Source: JAJPKK01 sp963781195
Lineage (GTDB): Bacteria > Pseudomonadota > Alphaproteobacteria > Rhizobiales > Xanthobacteraceae
DNA: 64,000 nucleotides
Assembly: GCA_963781195.1 (NCBI GenBank)
Contig: CAWAEZ010000009.1
Span: 62,001 to 126,000, forward strand
Reading direction: 5' to 3'
In this document: piece by piece, positions 27,333 through 35,633 of the stretch
Numbering within the stretch: the stretch's first letter is position 1
How the letters are laid out: every line of letters begins with the position of its first letter
The notes under the pieces: model-generated
What the model was told of the DNA's origin: nothing
The model's database searches: none
What the model saw: only the letters and a program-made list of their open reading frames with translations
Position numbers and translations under genes: made by a program

Positions 27333-28808
27333 TCACCCTCCCTTCGGCAGGAAGGCGGCGAACTTGGCGCGGACGCGAGCGTCGAGCTCCTGGCTGGAGC
27401 GCGCCTCGATCGGGAAGGTGTCGCGCCGCGCCCATGGCTTGCAGGCGTCGATCACCACGCGGGCGTTGCGCGGGTCGTCGTGGCTATAGGCCATCGGGTC
27501 GAGCGACGTGCTCCAGCAGCCGCGCAGGATGTCGATGTCCTCGCGCGGATCGAACCGCGTGCACATCGCCCAGATCACCTGGTTCATGTCGGCGGGATCG
27601 ATGTCGTCGTCGACCACCACCACCCAGCGGTTGGCGTAGGCGCCGGCATGGCACTGCGAGGCGACGAGCCCGGCCTGCTTGGAGTGGCCGCCATAGAGCT
27701 GCTTGATGGCGATGGTGAGCCACAGGCGGCTGCCGCCGGCCTCGTGGGACCACACGCCCTTCACCTCGGGGATGCCCGCCGCCTCGAGCTGGTTCCACAC
27801 CGCGCCGCAGCGGTAGGTGCCGCGGTAGAAGGTGTCGTCGTTGGGCGGCATGCCCGGCACCGCGCCGAGCAGCACGGGATCGTCGCGGTGCCAGAAGGTC
27901 TCGATCCGGATCGCGGGCTCGCGCTTCTTGCCGCCGGCATAGTATCCGGTCCACTCGCCGAGCGGGCCTTCGTCGACGAGATCGTCGGGATGCACGAAGC
28001 CTTCGAAGGCGATCTCCGCGTGGGCGGGAATCGGCAGCCCGGTCTTGGGCCCGATGATCACCTCGACCGGTTCGCCGAGCAGCCGGCCGGCCGCGTCATA
28101 CTCGTTCTTGCCGTAAGGAATCTCGATGCCGGCGACCATGAACAGCGCCGGATGCATGCCGCACACGACCGCGATCGGGCACGGCTTTCCGAGCTCGTGC
28201 CAGCGCCGCATGATCAGGTTCCCGTGCTTGCCCTTCGAGGTCATGATCGAGGCGACGGCGCGGTCCTGGGCCTGGACGCGATAGGCGCCGTAGTTGATCC
28301 ACCCGGTGTCGGGGTGCTGCATGATCACCATGCAGCCGGTGCCGATATAGCGGCCGCCGTCGTGCTCGTGCCATTTCGGCGTCGGGATCTTGAGGATGTC
28401 GATGTCGGCGCCGGTCGCGACGTTCTCCATCACCGGCCCGCTCGCGACCGTCACCGGCGGAATCGTCTCGGGATTTTTCATGTAGGTGCGCCAATAGCGC
28501 ACCAGGTCCATCTCGCTGGTGTCGGCCGGCATGCCGAGGGTGAGATTGATCCGCCGCACCGAGGTGAGGATGTTCGCGACCACCCGCCGCCCGCGCGGGA
28601 AGCCCGGGATATCGTCGAACAACACCGCGGGCGCCCCCATGGTGCGCTGGTAAACGTCGACGATGCCGCCGATCTCGTCTTCAAGCCCAGCGCCCGGAAT
28701 GGTGGTAAGCTCGCCGGCCGCCTCCATTTGCGCGAGCCAGACCCGGAGATCCTGCTTGGGCGCGTTGCGCAGCAGATGCGAGCCGGCGTTCGGCGCAGGG
28801 GTCAGCAT
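27333..28808 (-). CDS. UbiD-family prFMN-dependent decarboxylase
   Basis: 491 residues; ATG 28808 follows GGAG by six bases. UbiD-type features: DVYQRTMGAPAVLFDDIPGFP, IPTPKWHEHDGGRYIGTG with the prFMN/metal-binding region, and DEGPLGEWTGYYAGGKKREP holding the catalytic Glu. These enzymes reversibly (de)carboxylate aromatic, heteroaromatic or unsaturated acids using prenylated FMN. No UbiX-type prenyltransferase is in the window, so the cofactor must be made elsewhere. It is co-directional with the Bug receptor (152 bases upstream) and the hydroxylase operon downstream. A decarboxylase next to molybdenum hydroxylases suggests ring hydroxylation and carboxyl removal in one pathway (inference). 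Confidence 0.92.
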   Translation of the reverse strand: MLTPAPNAGSHLLRNAPKQDLRVWLAQMEAAGELTTIPGAGLEDEIGGIVDVYQRTMGAPAVLFDDIPGFPRGRRVVANILTSVRRINLTLGMPADTSEMDLVRYWRTYMKNPETIPPVTVASGPVMENVATGADIDILKIPTPKWHEHDGGRYIGTGCMVIMQHPDTGWINYGAYRVQAQDRAVASIMTSKGKHGNLIMRRWHELGKPCPIAVVCGMHPALFMVAGIEIPYGKNEYDAAGRLLGEPVEVIIGPKTGLPIPAHAEIAFEGFVHPDDLVDEGPLGEWTGYYAGGKKREPAIRIETFWHRDDPVLLGAVPGMPPNDDTFYRGTYRCGAVWNQLEAAGIPEVKGVWSHEAGGSRLWLTIAIKQLYGGHSKQAGLVASQCHAGAYANRWVVVVDDDIDPADMNQVIWAMCTRFDPREDIDILRGCWSTSLDPMAYSHDDPRNARVVIDACKPWARRDTFPIEARSSQELDARVRAKFAAFLPKGG

Positions 28809-28838
28809 GGCGCTCCTTTTGGCAGATCCTGGATGCAG

Positions 28839-28877
28839 CACCTGGGTGTCGCAGACCTTCAACGCGGATCCCAGGTG
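28839..28877. promoter_or_regulatory. Inverted repeat in the UbiD-gene leader
   Basis: CACCTGGG (28839-28846) and CCCAGGTG (28870-28877) form a perfect eight-base inverted repeat with a 23-base spacer, 31-69 bases before the decarboxylase start. It could be an operator pair or a leader hairpin. No matching regulator gene is adjacent. Confidence 0.4.
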
Positions 28878-28960
28878 TTCCAAAAATGAGAATTTCGTCG
28901 AATATGAAACGGCGCGACGGCAGCGTCAACGTCGGAGCATCCGCATCCGCACAGCATCCG

Positions 28961-29983
28961 CTACTTGGCGCCGGGGCTGATGATGGCGCGGACCTCGGCG
29001 ACGATATCGGGCGGCGTCGCGTACAGCTCCGCGAGCAGCGTATCGAGATCGCCGCCCCCGACCGGGTTGATCTCGAGGCCTCGGGCGGTCGCTTCGGCGA
29101 CGTAGTCGGGATCCGTCATGGTGGCGTCGAAGGCAGCGCGTAGCGCCTGCCTGCGGCCTTCCGGGACGCCCGGCGGCGCCACCACCGGCCGGCCCATGGC
29201 CTGGCGGCTGAGGATCACGTTGACGATCTGGCGCTGGCGCGCGGTGGTCGCATGCTCGACGAGGAGCGGCACGTCCGCGAGTTCGGGGATGCGGTGCGAG
29301 GCGAGTTGCACCAGCACGTTGAGGCGGTGGTCGGCGATCCATTCGGGGCGCTGCAACTTGATGCTCGACCACGTCCAGCCGCACCGGCCATCCACCTCGC
29401 CGCGCTCGATGGCGAGCGTCATCTCGGCGCTGCCGGGATAGCCGGCGACGAGGCGCAGCTTGGCGCCGAACACGTTCTTGATCATGGTGGCGAAGATGTC
29501 GGGATCGGAACCCGAGCCTTCGCCGGCCACGGTGAAGGGCGTCGCCAGGAGGTCGTCCCAGGTCCTCACCTTCGAAGCCTTCGAGGTCGCGCACACGCTG
29601 ACCTCGTTGGTGATGCTGCCGAGCCAGGTGAATTTGCGCGCGTCGTACTGGGTGTTGCTCGCGCCGATCAGCGGCTCCATCGCCATGCCGCGCGAGAAGA
29701 TGCCGATCGCGGTGCCGTCCTTGGGCGCAGCGTTATAGAGATAGTTGGCAGCCCGCAGGCTGCCGCCGCCCGGCATGTTCTGCACGATGATCGCGGGATT
29801 GCCGGGGATGTGCTTGCCGAGATGGCGCGCCAGCATCCGGCCATGCAGATCGTAGCCGCCGCCGACGCTGTAGCCGATCACGAGGTTGATGGTGCGGCCG
29901 CGGTAGAACTCCTCGGCCGGTTGCGCGTGCGCGGCGACGGCGCCGAACAGGGCGAGGAACGCGAGGGATATCGGCAGCCGCAT
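28961..29983 (-). CDS. Bug/TctC-family periplasmic substrate-binding protein (1)
   Basis: 340 residues. Signal peptide about 1-20 (FLALFGAVAAHA). The mature part has the TctC/Bug Venus-flytrap layout: INLVIGYSVGGGYDLHGRMLARHLGKHIPGNP, NMPGGGSLRAANYLYNAAPKDGTAIG, and the hinge region around VAGYPGSAEMTLAIERGEVDG. The motif GGGYD replaces the usual GG-x-D/S-D and is seen in a subgroup of the family. Members bind carboxylates or aromatic acids, often as orphan receptors. No TctA/TctB membrane genes are nearby. It lies 14 bases after the multicopper oxidase gene, so the two are probably co-transcribed, and it precedes the UbiD gene. Confidence 0.9.
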   Translation of the reverse strand: MRLPISLAFLALFGAVAAHAQPAEEFYRGRTINLVIGYSVGGGYDLHGRMLARHLGKHIPGNPAIIVQNMPGGGSLRAANYLYNAAPKDGTAIGIFSRGMAMEPLIGASNTQYDARKFTWLGSITNEVSVCATSKASKVRTWDDLLATPFTVAGEGSGSDPDIFATMIKNVFGAKLRLVAGYPGSAEMTLAIERGEVDGRCGWTWSSIKLQRPEWIADHRLNVLVQLASHRIPELADVPLLVEHATTARQRQIVNVILSRQAMGRPVVAPPGVPEGRRQALRAAFDATMTDPDYVAEATARGLEINPVGGGDLDTLLAELYATPPDIVAEVRAIISPGAK

Positions 29984-29997
29984 GGGGACCTTCGTCT

Positions 29998-31497
29998 TCA
30001 GGCGACGACGCTGACCACGCCCATCATGCCCTTGTCCTCATGGTCAACGGCGTGACAGTGGTAGACGAAGCGGCCGACGATCTCGGGATCGGTGAACGGG
30101 ATGACGACTTTGATCTCGCCGGGCCCGGCGTCGTTCGCCGACGGGATCGGGAAGGTGTCGCGCAGGCTGTCCTCGTCCTGCTTGACGCCGTTGACCTCCG
30201 TCACCAGGAACGCGGTCTGGTGGATGTGAAAGCTGTGATACTGCTGGTCGGTGTTGACGACGGTCCACTCCTCGGTGTCGCCGAGCTTCACCGTCTGGTC
30301 GACGCGGTCTTCATCCACGACGCGGCCGTCGATCATGAAGACGCTGCGGTCCTCGGTTCGCGAGTAGACGATCCGGCGGCGGCGCGCGATCGCGCTCGCG
30401 CGCACCTCCTCGATCCAGCGCGGACCCGCGACGCGCTGGCGCCGCACCTCGGTCTCGGCCGACGTCGCCACCGCCTGTCCCGCCGACACGACGGTGGCGA
30501 GCGGCTGGGCCGGAAACGTCTCGCGCCAGGCCATGTTGTGGAACGACAGCGTTCCCATCACGTATTCGCCCGCCGGGGGGCCGATCGCGATGACGTCGAT
30601 GCGCTGGCCGGGGCCCAGAAACACGCCGTCGATCCTGCGCGGCTGCGACAGCGGGTGACCGTCGGTCGCGATCACGTAGAGCGGCATCCCGTGGATCTGC
30701 ATCGGGAAGAAATACGTCGCGCCGATATGGGCGATCCGCCAGAGCTGCATCTCGCCGGGCCGGATGTCGACGGTCGGATTCACTTGCCCGTTGACCGACA
30801 GGATCTCGCGGCCGCCGCCGGGTTCGGCATGCTTGATCAGGAAGAACCGTTCCGGCAGGTCCCGCAAGAAGGGAAACTGCGTTTCGGCCCCTTCGACGAC
30901 GAGGCCGCCGGACAGCCCGCCGAGCATCTGCTTGGTGACGAAGCCGTGTCCGTGCGGGTGGTACCAGTACATGCCCGGGACCTGGCGGCCGGCGCCCGGT
31001 ATCGCCACCTCATAGTGGAACTCGTGCCCGGGAACGACGTGGACGAAGACGTTGTCGCTGCGTGCCCGCGGCGACACGCTCATGCCGTGGAAATGCAGGT
31101 TGGTGAACCCGTCCGGCAACGCGTTCTTGAGCGTGACCCGCATGACGTCGCCGAGGCGGGCACGCAGCAGCGGCGGCAGGTAGGCGCCGTTGTAGAAAAA
31201 TCCGGGAAGCTCGGTGTCGCCGAGCTGCAGCCGGCCCGAGGCCGCCGTGAGCGTCGCCTCGAGGACGCCGTTCTGGCTGCGGATCTCGGTGGGCTGGACC
31301 AGGCGTTCACGCCCCGCGGTGGCGCGGTCGGAGCGCAGCAGCGTCGCTCCACCGCCGAGCAGCGCGGCGCCGGGGCGCCAGCCTGAAAAGGCAGTGACGA
31401 CGCCCGCCTGCCCGACCGATTTGAGAAATGCTCGCCGGTCGCGATGCGGCCGGCCGCCGACGGCCTCTCGGCGGTTCGCGGCGGATCGAAACGACAT
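29998..31497 (-). CDS. Tat-exported multicopper oxidase
   Basis: 499 residues from ATG 31497, chosen over the ATG at 31515 because GAGG precedes it. A twin-arginine motif (RDRRAFLKSVG) and hydrophobic stretch give a Tat leader. All four copper-binding clusters are present: LHFHGM, WYHPHGHG, YHSFHIHQT and the C-terminal YHCHAVDHEDKGMMG with Cys, His and Met ligands of type 1 copper. The layout matches laccase/CueO-like three-domain oxidases. Possible jobs are copper detoxification or oxidation of phenolics. It sits directly upstream of a Bug receptor and the UbiD gene, which fits an aromatic-acid locus, but no copper regulator or Met-rich insert is seen. Confidence 0.9.
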   Translation of the reverse strand: MSFRSAANRREAVGGRPHRDRRAFLKSVGQAGVVTAFSGWRPGAALLGGGATLLRSDRATAGRERLVQPTEIRSQNGVLEATLTAASGRLQLGDTELPGFFYNGAYLPPLLRARLGDVMRVTLKNALPDGFTNLHFHGMSVSPRARSDNVFVHVVPGHEFHYEVAIPGAGRQVPGMYWYHPHGHGFVTKQMLGGLSGGLVVEGAETQFPFLRDLPERFFLIKHAEPGGGREILSVNGQVNPTVDIRPGEMQLWRIAHIGATYFFPMQIHGMPLYVIATDGHPLSQPRRIDGVFLGPGQRIDVIAIGPPAGEYVMGTLSFHNMAWRETFPAQPLATVVSAGQAVATSAETEVRRQRVAGPRWIEEVRASAIARRRRIVYSRTEDRSVFMIDGRVVDEDRVDQTVKLGDTEEWTVVNTDQQYHSFHIHQTAFLVTEVNGVKQDEDSLRDTFPIPSANDAGPGEIKVVIPFTDPEIVGRFVYHCHAVDHEDKGMMGVVSVVA

Positions 31498-31515
31498 CGG
31501 CGAAGCCTCGTCCAT

Positions 31516-31835
31516 TTGCGGGCCATCTTAGCAAGGAGCCGCGACTGAACGAAGGGGAAATCCGGCCCGGGGTCCGGGAGCCTGGATTGAACGCAGCCCC
31601 TGGTGATGCCGCATGTGCATCCGGTGCCGAGAGAAAGCGCTGCATTCCCCCTCCCCACCCTCCCCCGCAAGCGGTGGAGGAAGTCCGTCCGTGGCGCGGG
31701 GACATGCCTTTCTCAGCAAGAAGGGAGTCCGTCCGTGGCGCGGGGACACTTCGTTTCTCAGCAAGCAATAGCGGGAGCGCGTCCGGCCGGGGAGAAATTC
31801 GTGACAAGCGGGGGAACGAACGCTCTGTTGCCGGG
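31516..31835. repeat. 320-base gap with two long direct repeats
   Basis: No gene is visible. Two near-identical direct repeats of about 40 bases lie at 31682-31720 and 31726-31765, each running from 'AGTCCGTCCGTGGCGCGGGG' to 'TTTCTCAGCAAG'. Before them is a CT-rich stretch (CCCCCTCCCCACCCTCCCCC) near 31648. The pair could recombine. The region lies between the MetE-like gene and the multicopper oxidase gene and may include the latter's promoter. Confidence 0.65.
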
Positions 31836-33005
31836 CTACGATCGCCACAGCTCTTTCGTCGCGAGCCGGGCGCCCGCGGCGAGGGCTTCGAGCTTCGCCC
31901 ACATGATGGAGGGGTGCACCCGTCGATACATCGGGCTCTGCGCAAAGCCGCAATCAGTGCCGGCGATGATGTTCTCGCGGCCGACCAGCCGCGCCAGCCG
32001 CACGATCCGTTCCGACACGAGCTCGGGGTGCTCGACGATGTTGGTGGCGTGGCTGATCACGCCGGGGATGAGCACCTTGCCGGGCGGCAGCTTGACGCCC
32101 TCCCACACCTTCCACTCGTGCTCGTGGCGCGGATTGGCACCTTCGATCACATAGGCCCCGACCCGCACCTGCAGGATCAGATCGACGATGTCTCGCAGCG
32201 GCACGTCGGTGGTATGCGGACCGGGCCAGCTGCCCCAGCAGACGTGGTAGCGCACGCGGTCGGGCGGAATGCCTTCGAGGGCATGGTTCACCACCTCGAC
32301 ATAGCGCGCGACCCAGTGCCGGTAGTCGGCGAAGCTTGCCGGCGGCACCATGCGGTCGAAGGTCACCGCGGTGCGGGCGTCGTCGAGCTGCACCAGGAAG
32401 CCGGCCTCGACGATCCGGCGATATTCCTCGCGCATCGCCTCGGCGATCGCCTGCAGGCAGTCGTCCTCGGTCGCATAATACTCGTTCTTGCGGTCGGGGA
32501 TGACGCTCGCCGGCGCCGCCACGGGAAGAAACGCCTCGGTCACCGGGGTCGTTGCCAGCGCCGCCGCGAGGTCGTCGATGTCGCGCTGCAACGCCGCCTG
32601 CCCGGTATATTTGATCGGGCCGATGCAGGCGGCTTCCGACTGCGTCGCCGGCGCGTCGCGGGCGTCGAGCTCGGCGTAGAATTCGGCGAAGCGGGTGCGG
32701 TCGGCGCCACGCGCGAACGGGTTGGCGCCCGCCTTCATGGGCCGGCGCTCGAATCCGGAGAGCCGCTCCAGGGCATATTGCGACCAGCTGATGGTCTTGC
32801 CGAACTCGCCGTCGCTGACGACGTCGACGCCCGCTTCGGCTTGCTGGCGCACGACCTCGGCGACCGACGCCGCGAGGCACGCCGCGAACGCCGCCTCGTC
32901 GAACGGGCGGCGCTCCTGCTGCGCGCGCAAAAACTCGATCAGCGCCGGAGGCCGGATCAGGCTGCCGACATGGGTGGTGAGGATGCGGTCGGTGCTGCGT
33001 TTCAT
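31836..33005 (-). CDS. Cobalamin-independent methionine-synthase-like (MetE C-terminal) protein
   Basis: 389 residues, only the catalytic barrel of MetE. It opens with ILTTHVGSLIRPPAL and contains DVVSDGEFGKTISW and the zinc-site segments VRYHVCWGSWPGPH, YVIEGANPRHEHE and IIAGTDCGFAQSP, so the His/Cys/Glu/Cys ligands look complete. Such short proteins move methyl or related groups on thiols; some act in methionine synthesis with special methyl donors, others in catabolic loci (epoxyalkane-CoM transferases are distant relatives). The N-terminal folate-binding half is absent, so it is not an ordinary MetE. Context suggests a catabolic role, for example in demethylation, but this is inference. 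Confidence 0.87.
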   Translation of the reverse strand: MKRSTDRILTTHVGSLIRPPALIEFLRAQQERRPFDEAAFAACLAASVAEVVRQQAEAGVDVVSDGEFGKTISWSQYALERLSGFERRPMKAGANPFARGADRTRFAEFYAELDARDAPATQSEAACIGPIKYTGQAALQRDIDDLAAALATTPVTEAFLPVAAPASVIPDRKNEYYATEDDCLQAIAEAMREEYRRIVEAGFLVQLDDARTAVTFDRMVPPASFADYRHWVARYVEVVNHALEGIPPDRVRYHVCWGSWPGPHTTDVPLRDIVDLILQVRVGAYVIEGANPRHEHEWKVWEGVKLPPGKVLIPGVISHATNIVEHPELVSERIVRLARLVGRENIIAGTDCGFAQSPMYRRVHPSIMWAKLEALAAGARLATKELWRS

Positions 33006-33063
33006 GACTGGCTCTGAGGACGTTCGATCTACAAACCGATCGGGTCGGAGTGGGACTTTAGGA

Positions 33064-33168
33064 CCTCATCCTGAGGAGCCGCGCAGCGGCGTCTCGAAGG
33101 ATGGAGGCACCACGGGACGTGAGGCCATCCTTCGAGACGCGCGCAAGAGCGCGCTCCTCAGGATGAGG
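33064..33168. repeat. Large dispersed inverted repeat, copy B
   Basis: This shares the outer arms (CCTCATCCTGAGGAGC and GCTCCTCAGGATGAGG) and inner arms (GTCTCGAAGGATGG and CCATCCTTCGAGAC) with the copy at 27171-27302, but has a 105-base span and a different centre. It lies between the amidohydrolase and MetE-like genes, both on the minus strand. Confidence 0.85.
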
Positions 33169-33238
33169 TTGATAGGGTGTCACCAGAACAGCGGCTGCAC
33201 AGGCGAGGCGTCAAGCGCGCCTTCGCCCACCCTGGGCA

Positions 33239-34483
33239 TTACACGGCGGCCGTGAGATTGCCGAACCGCGCGAGGTTTTCTTTCTGCTTCTCGTTGCGCG
33301 GCTCGAGCTTGAAGAGGCGTGCCGCGGTGCCGCCGAGGATGTTGTGCTTCGCCTTCTCGGAGAGGAACGGCAGGTCGTAGATGGTCGACGGCAGGTCGAA
33401 GTCCCAGTGCGGATAGTCGGACGCGTAGAGCAGCCGGTTCTCCGCATCCATCATGCGGAAGGTCTGCTCCATCGCCGCGAGATCCTGGATCTCCATGGGC
33501 TGCGAGGAATAGTACATGTCGCGCATGTACTCGCTCGGCTTCTTCTTGAGCAGCGGGCACTCCGACGGCCGCACCATGTATTCGTGGTCGAGCCGCTGCA
33601 TCAGGAACGGCACCCAGGCGAGCCCCGACTCGATCCAGATCACCGGCAGCTTCGGGAAGCGCTCGCCCATCCCGTTCACCACCCAGTTGGTGCAGTGGAG
33701 GATGTTGTAGAACGAGAAGCCCAGCGCATGCACCGAAATGAAGCGGTTGCAGCCGCGGAAGACGTTTTCGCTCCAGTTGAACGCCGAGTGGAACGACAGC
33801 ACGAGCCCGCGTTCCTCGATCGCGCGGTAGACCTTCATGTAGGCATTGTCGTGCACCGGCAGCGTGCGCACGGTGGTGATCATGAAACCGCCGACGCCCT
33901 TGCGGTCCCCGAACGTCTCCACGTGACGCAGCGTTTCGTCCGGATCGGAGAACGGCAGGCACAGCATGGAGAACATGCGGCCGCCGGACTCCGGCAATAC
34001 CTTCTCGGTGACCCAGCGGTTGTAGGCCCAGCACAGGTCGACCTCCATCTCCTTCTGGGGATGCAGGCCGATGTTGAGCATGCCGGTCGGGAACAGGCAG
34101 GAATAATCGACGCTCATGGCGTCCATCCAGCGATTGCCGAGCTGGACGTCGCGATGCGAACCCGGCTCGGTCTTCTCCGACGCGCGCATGGGATAGCGGG
34201 TGACGCGCCCGCCCATGTCCTGGTAGCCGACCTGGGTCGGGATCAGGGTGCCGCGGCCGCCCTTCATGGTCTGGGCCATCGAAAGCTGGCGCAGCACGTC
34301 GTTCTCCATGAAGGGCAGGATGTCCTTCATGGATTCGTTCTCATAGTGATGGGCGTCGACGTCGACGATCAGCATGTCGTCGAATTTGCGCTTGTGTGCC
34401 TGCTGGCGTGCGTGGGCGAGGAGCCGCGAGGTGTTGAGCTCCTCCACCGTGACGCGCCGGCCGCGATCGGACATGAGTTCCAT
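33239..34483 (-). CDS. Amidohydrolase-2 family metal-dependent hydrolase/decarboxylase
   Basis: 414 residues; ATG 34483 follows GGAGG by five bases. The TIM-barrel shows the amidohydrolase-2 pattern: IVDVDAHHYE at the first strand, LSFHSAFNW and HCTNW in the middle, PVIWIESGLAW, and the terminal YASDYPHWDFD with the metal-binding Asp. Relatives include ACMSD, gamma-resorcylate decarboxylase and other non-oxidative aromatic decarboxylases, as well as hydrolases. No signal peptide. It is the third gene of a tight group with the Rieske and Ala-rich genes (32 bases after the Ala-rich gene stop). The substrate is unknown; a ring-derived acid is plausible. Confidence 0.88.
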   Translation of the reverse strand: MELMSDRGRRVTVEELNTSRLLAHARQQAHKRKFDDMLIVDVDAHHYENESMKDILPFMENDVLRQLSMAQTMKGGRGTLIPTQVGYQDMGGRVTRYPMRASEKTEPGSHRDVQLGNRWMDAMSVDYSCLFPTGMLNIGLHPQKEMEVDLCWAYNRWVTEKVLPESGGRMFSMLCLPFSDPDETLRHVETFGDRKGVGGFMITTVRTLPVHDNAYMKVYRAIEERGLVLSFHSAFNWSENVFRGCNRFISVHALGFSFYNILHCTNWVVNGMGERFPKLPVIWIESGLAWVPFLMQRLDHEYMVRPSECPLLKKKPSEYMRDMYYSSQPMEIQDLAAMEQTFRMMDAENRLLYASDYPHWDFDLPSTIYDLPFLSEKAKHNILGGTAARLFKLEPRNEKQKENLARFGNLTAAV

Positions 34484-34515
34484 GCGTGCCTCCAAAAGAT
34501 CTGTTTGCGGACCGC

Positions 34516-35025
34516 TCAGCGGCCGGTCCAGCTTTGCCACATTCCGAGTTCGAAAACGGCGAGATTGGTGGCCTTGAGGAGACCGCTTGCGGTCACCATC
34601 ACGTCGGTCGAGGTGACCCGGCAGCGCTCGGCGAGCGGAAGGAAATTGCCGCCGGCTTCGACCTGCGCCGAATAGGTGCGGCAGGCGGCCGCCATCAGGG
34701 CCTGAAGAGCCGCCTCGCTCAGGACGTCGGCACGGCCTTCGTTGACGGCGCGGTCGATGTCGCGGGCAAGGGCGAGGGCGGTCGCCGAGGCGTCCCCGGC
34801 GGCGGCGGCGCCGGCGGCCGGAGCGGCCTCGGCCCGGGCGGGAGTTGCGGCGGCAGGAGGTGTGGCGGCAGGAGTTGCCGCGCGCTTTGCCGCCGCCTTG
34901 GTCGCAGACCGGGTCGCGGATTTGCCTGGGTTGCCGCCGCGCGACACCTCAGCTTTGACCGCCGCAGCTTTGACTGCACGAACCTTGACTGCCGCACCCT
35001 TCGCCGCCGGCTTATGCGCGGACAT
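34516..35025 (-). CDS. Uncharacterised protein: Ala/Lys-rich N-terminus and conserved-looking C-terminal domain
   Basis: 169 residues that I cannot assign to a named family. Residues 1-80 are low-complexity Ala/Lys/Pro (KAAAKRAATPAAT and similar), likely disordered and basic. Residues 85-169 are ordinary globular sequence: ALARDIDRAVNEGRADVLSE, ALMAAACRTYSAQVEAGGNF, TSTDVMVTASGLLKATNLA and a final VFELGMWQSWTGR. I recall similar C-termini in other rhizobial proteins next to amidohydrolases. Its start overlaps the end of the Rieske gene by 14 bases, and it ends 32 bases before the amidohydrolase start, so translation is probably coupled. It may be an adaptor or small subunit of the enzyme next to it (inference). 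Confidence 0.78.
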   Translation of the reverse strand: MSAHKPAAKGAAVKVRAVKAAAVKAEVSRGGNPGKSATRSATKAAAKRAATPAATPPAAATPARAEAAPAAGAAAAGDASATALALARDIDRAVNEGRADVLSEAALQALMAAACRTYSAQVEAGGNFLPLAERCRVTSTDVMVTASGLLKATNLAVFELGMWQSWTGR

Positions 35026-35377
35026 AAACCTCGTCCCCCTTCTCGATCACATCGTATTTGCGCAGCTTGAGCTTGCGATCGGAGACGCACTCGCCGGTCT
35101 TCATGTCGTATTCGTAGCCGTGCCACGGGCACACGAAATGCAGCTCGGTGTCGGAGAAGTAGAGCCCTTTCGAGGTCTTGTCCGGCATCAGGCGCTCTTC
35201 CACCTTGGCGATGGTCAGGCCCTCGCAGGCGGGGCCGCCCTGGTGCAGGCAGTAATTGCTGTAGGCGTAAAACGTCCCATTCTCGCGGAACACGCCGATC
35301 TCCTGGTCGCCCACGAACACGATGCGGCGGTCGCCATCCTTGAAGTCGGAGATCTTGCCGACGAGTTTCTCAGCCAT
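35012..35377 (-). CDS. Rieske (2Fe-2S) ferredoxin
   Basis: 121 residues from ATG 35377, with GGGAGGA ten bases upstream. Rieske ligands are all present: Cys43 and His45 (YCLHQGG), Cys83 and His86 (CPWHGYEYD). The short length and lack of a leader fit a cytoplasmic ferredoxin of the kind that feeds aromatic dioxygenases, or a small subunit of a larger enzyme. No oxygenase alpha subunit lies in the window, which is unusual for a dioxygenase ferredoxin. It is the first gene of the Rieske, Ala-rich, amidohydrolase group, and divergent (257 bases) from the secreted unknown protein. Confidence 0.93.
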   Translation of the reverse strand: MAEKLVGKISDFKDGDRRIVFVGDQEIGVFRENGTFYAYSNYCLHQGGPACEGLTIAKVEERLMPDKTSKGLYFSDTELHFVCPWHGYEYDMKTGECVSDRKLKLRKYDVIEKGDEVYVRA

Positions 35378-35633
35378 GCGAAGCGTTTCCTCCCGGGCCT
35401 TTCGGAGACCTGATTGTTGCGTCCGGCGTTTATATCCGAAAAGCCCGGCTGCAACCAGCGGACAGATCAAGGCGGACGGCTCATGGCGGCTATGCAGCGC
35501 CGAGACGCGGTCTGGCGTGGTCGCGGCCGCGCAGAACGGTTCTTCCGAGCGGCGATGACATCCCCGTGCGCGTCAACTAAACTCGCATCAACAGGGCCGG
35601 AAACGTGCTGGTCGGTGTCGAGGGAGAACGTCA

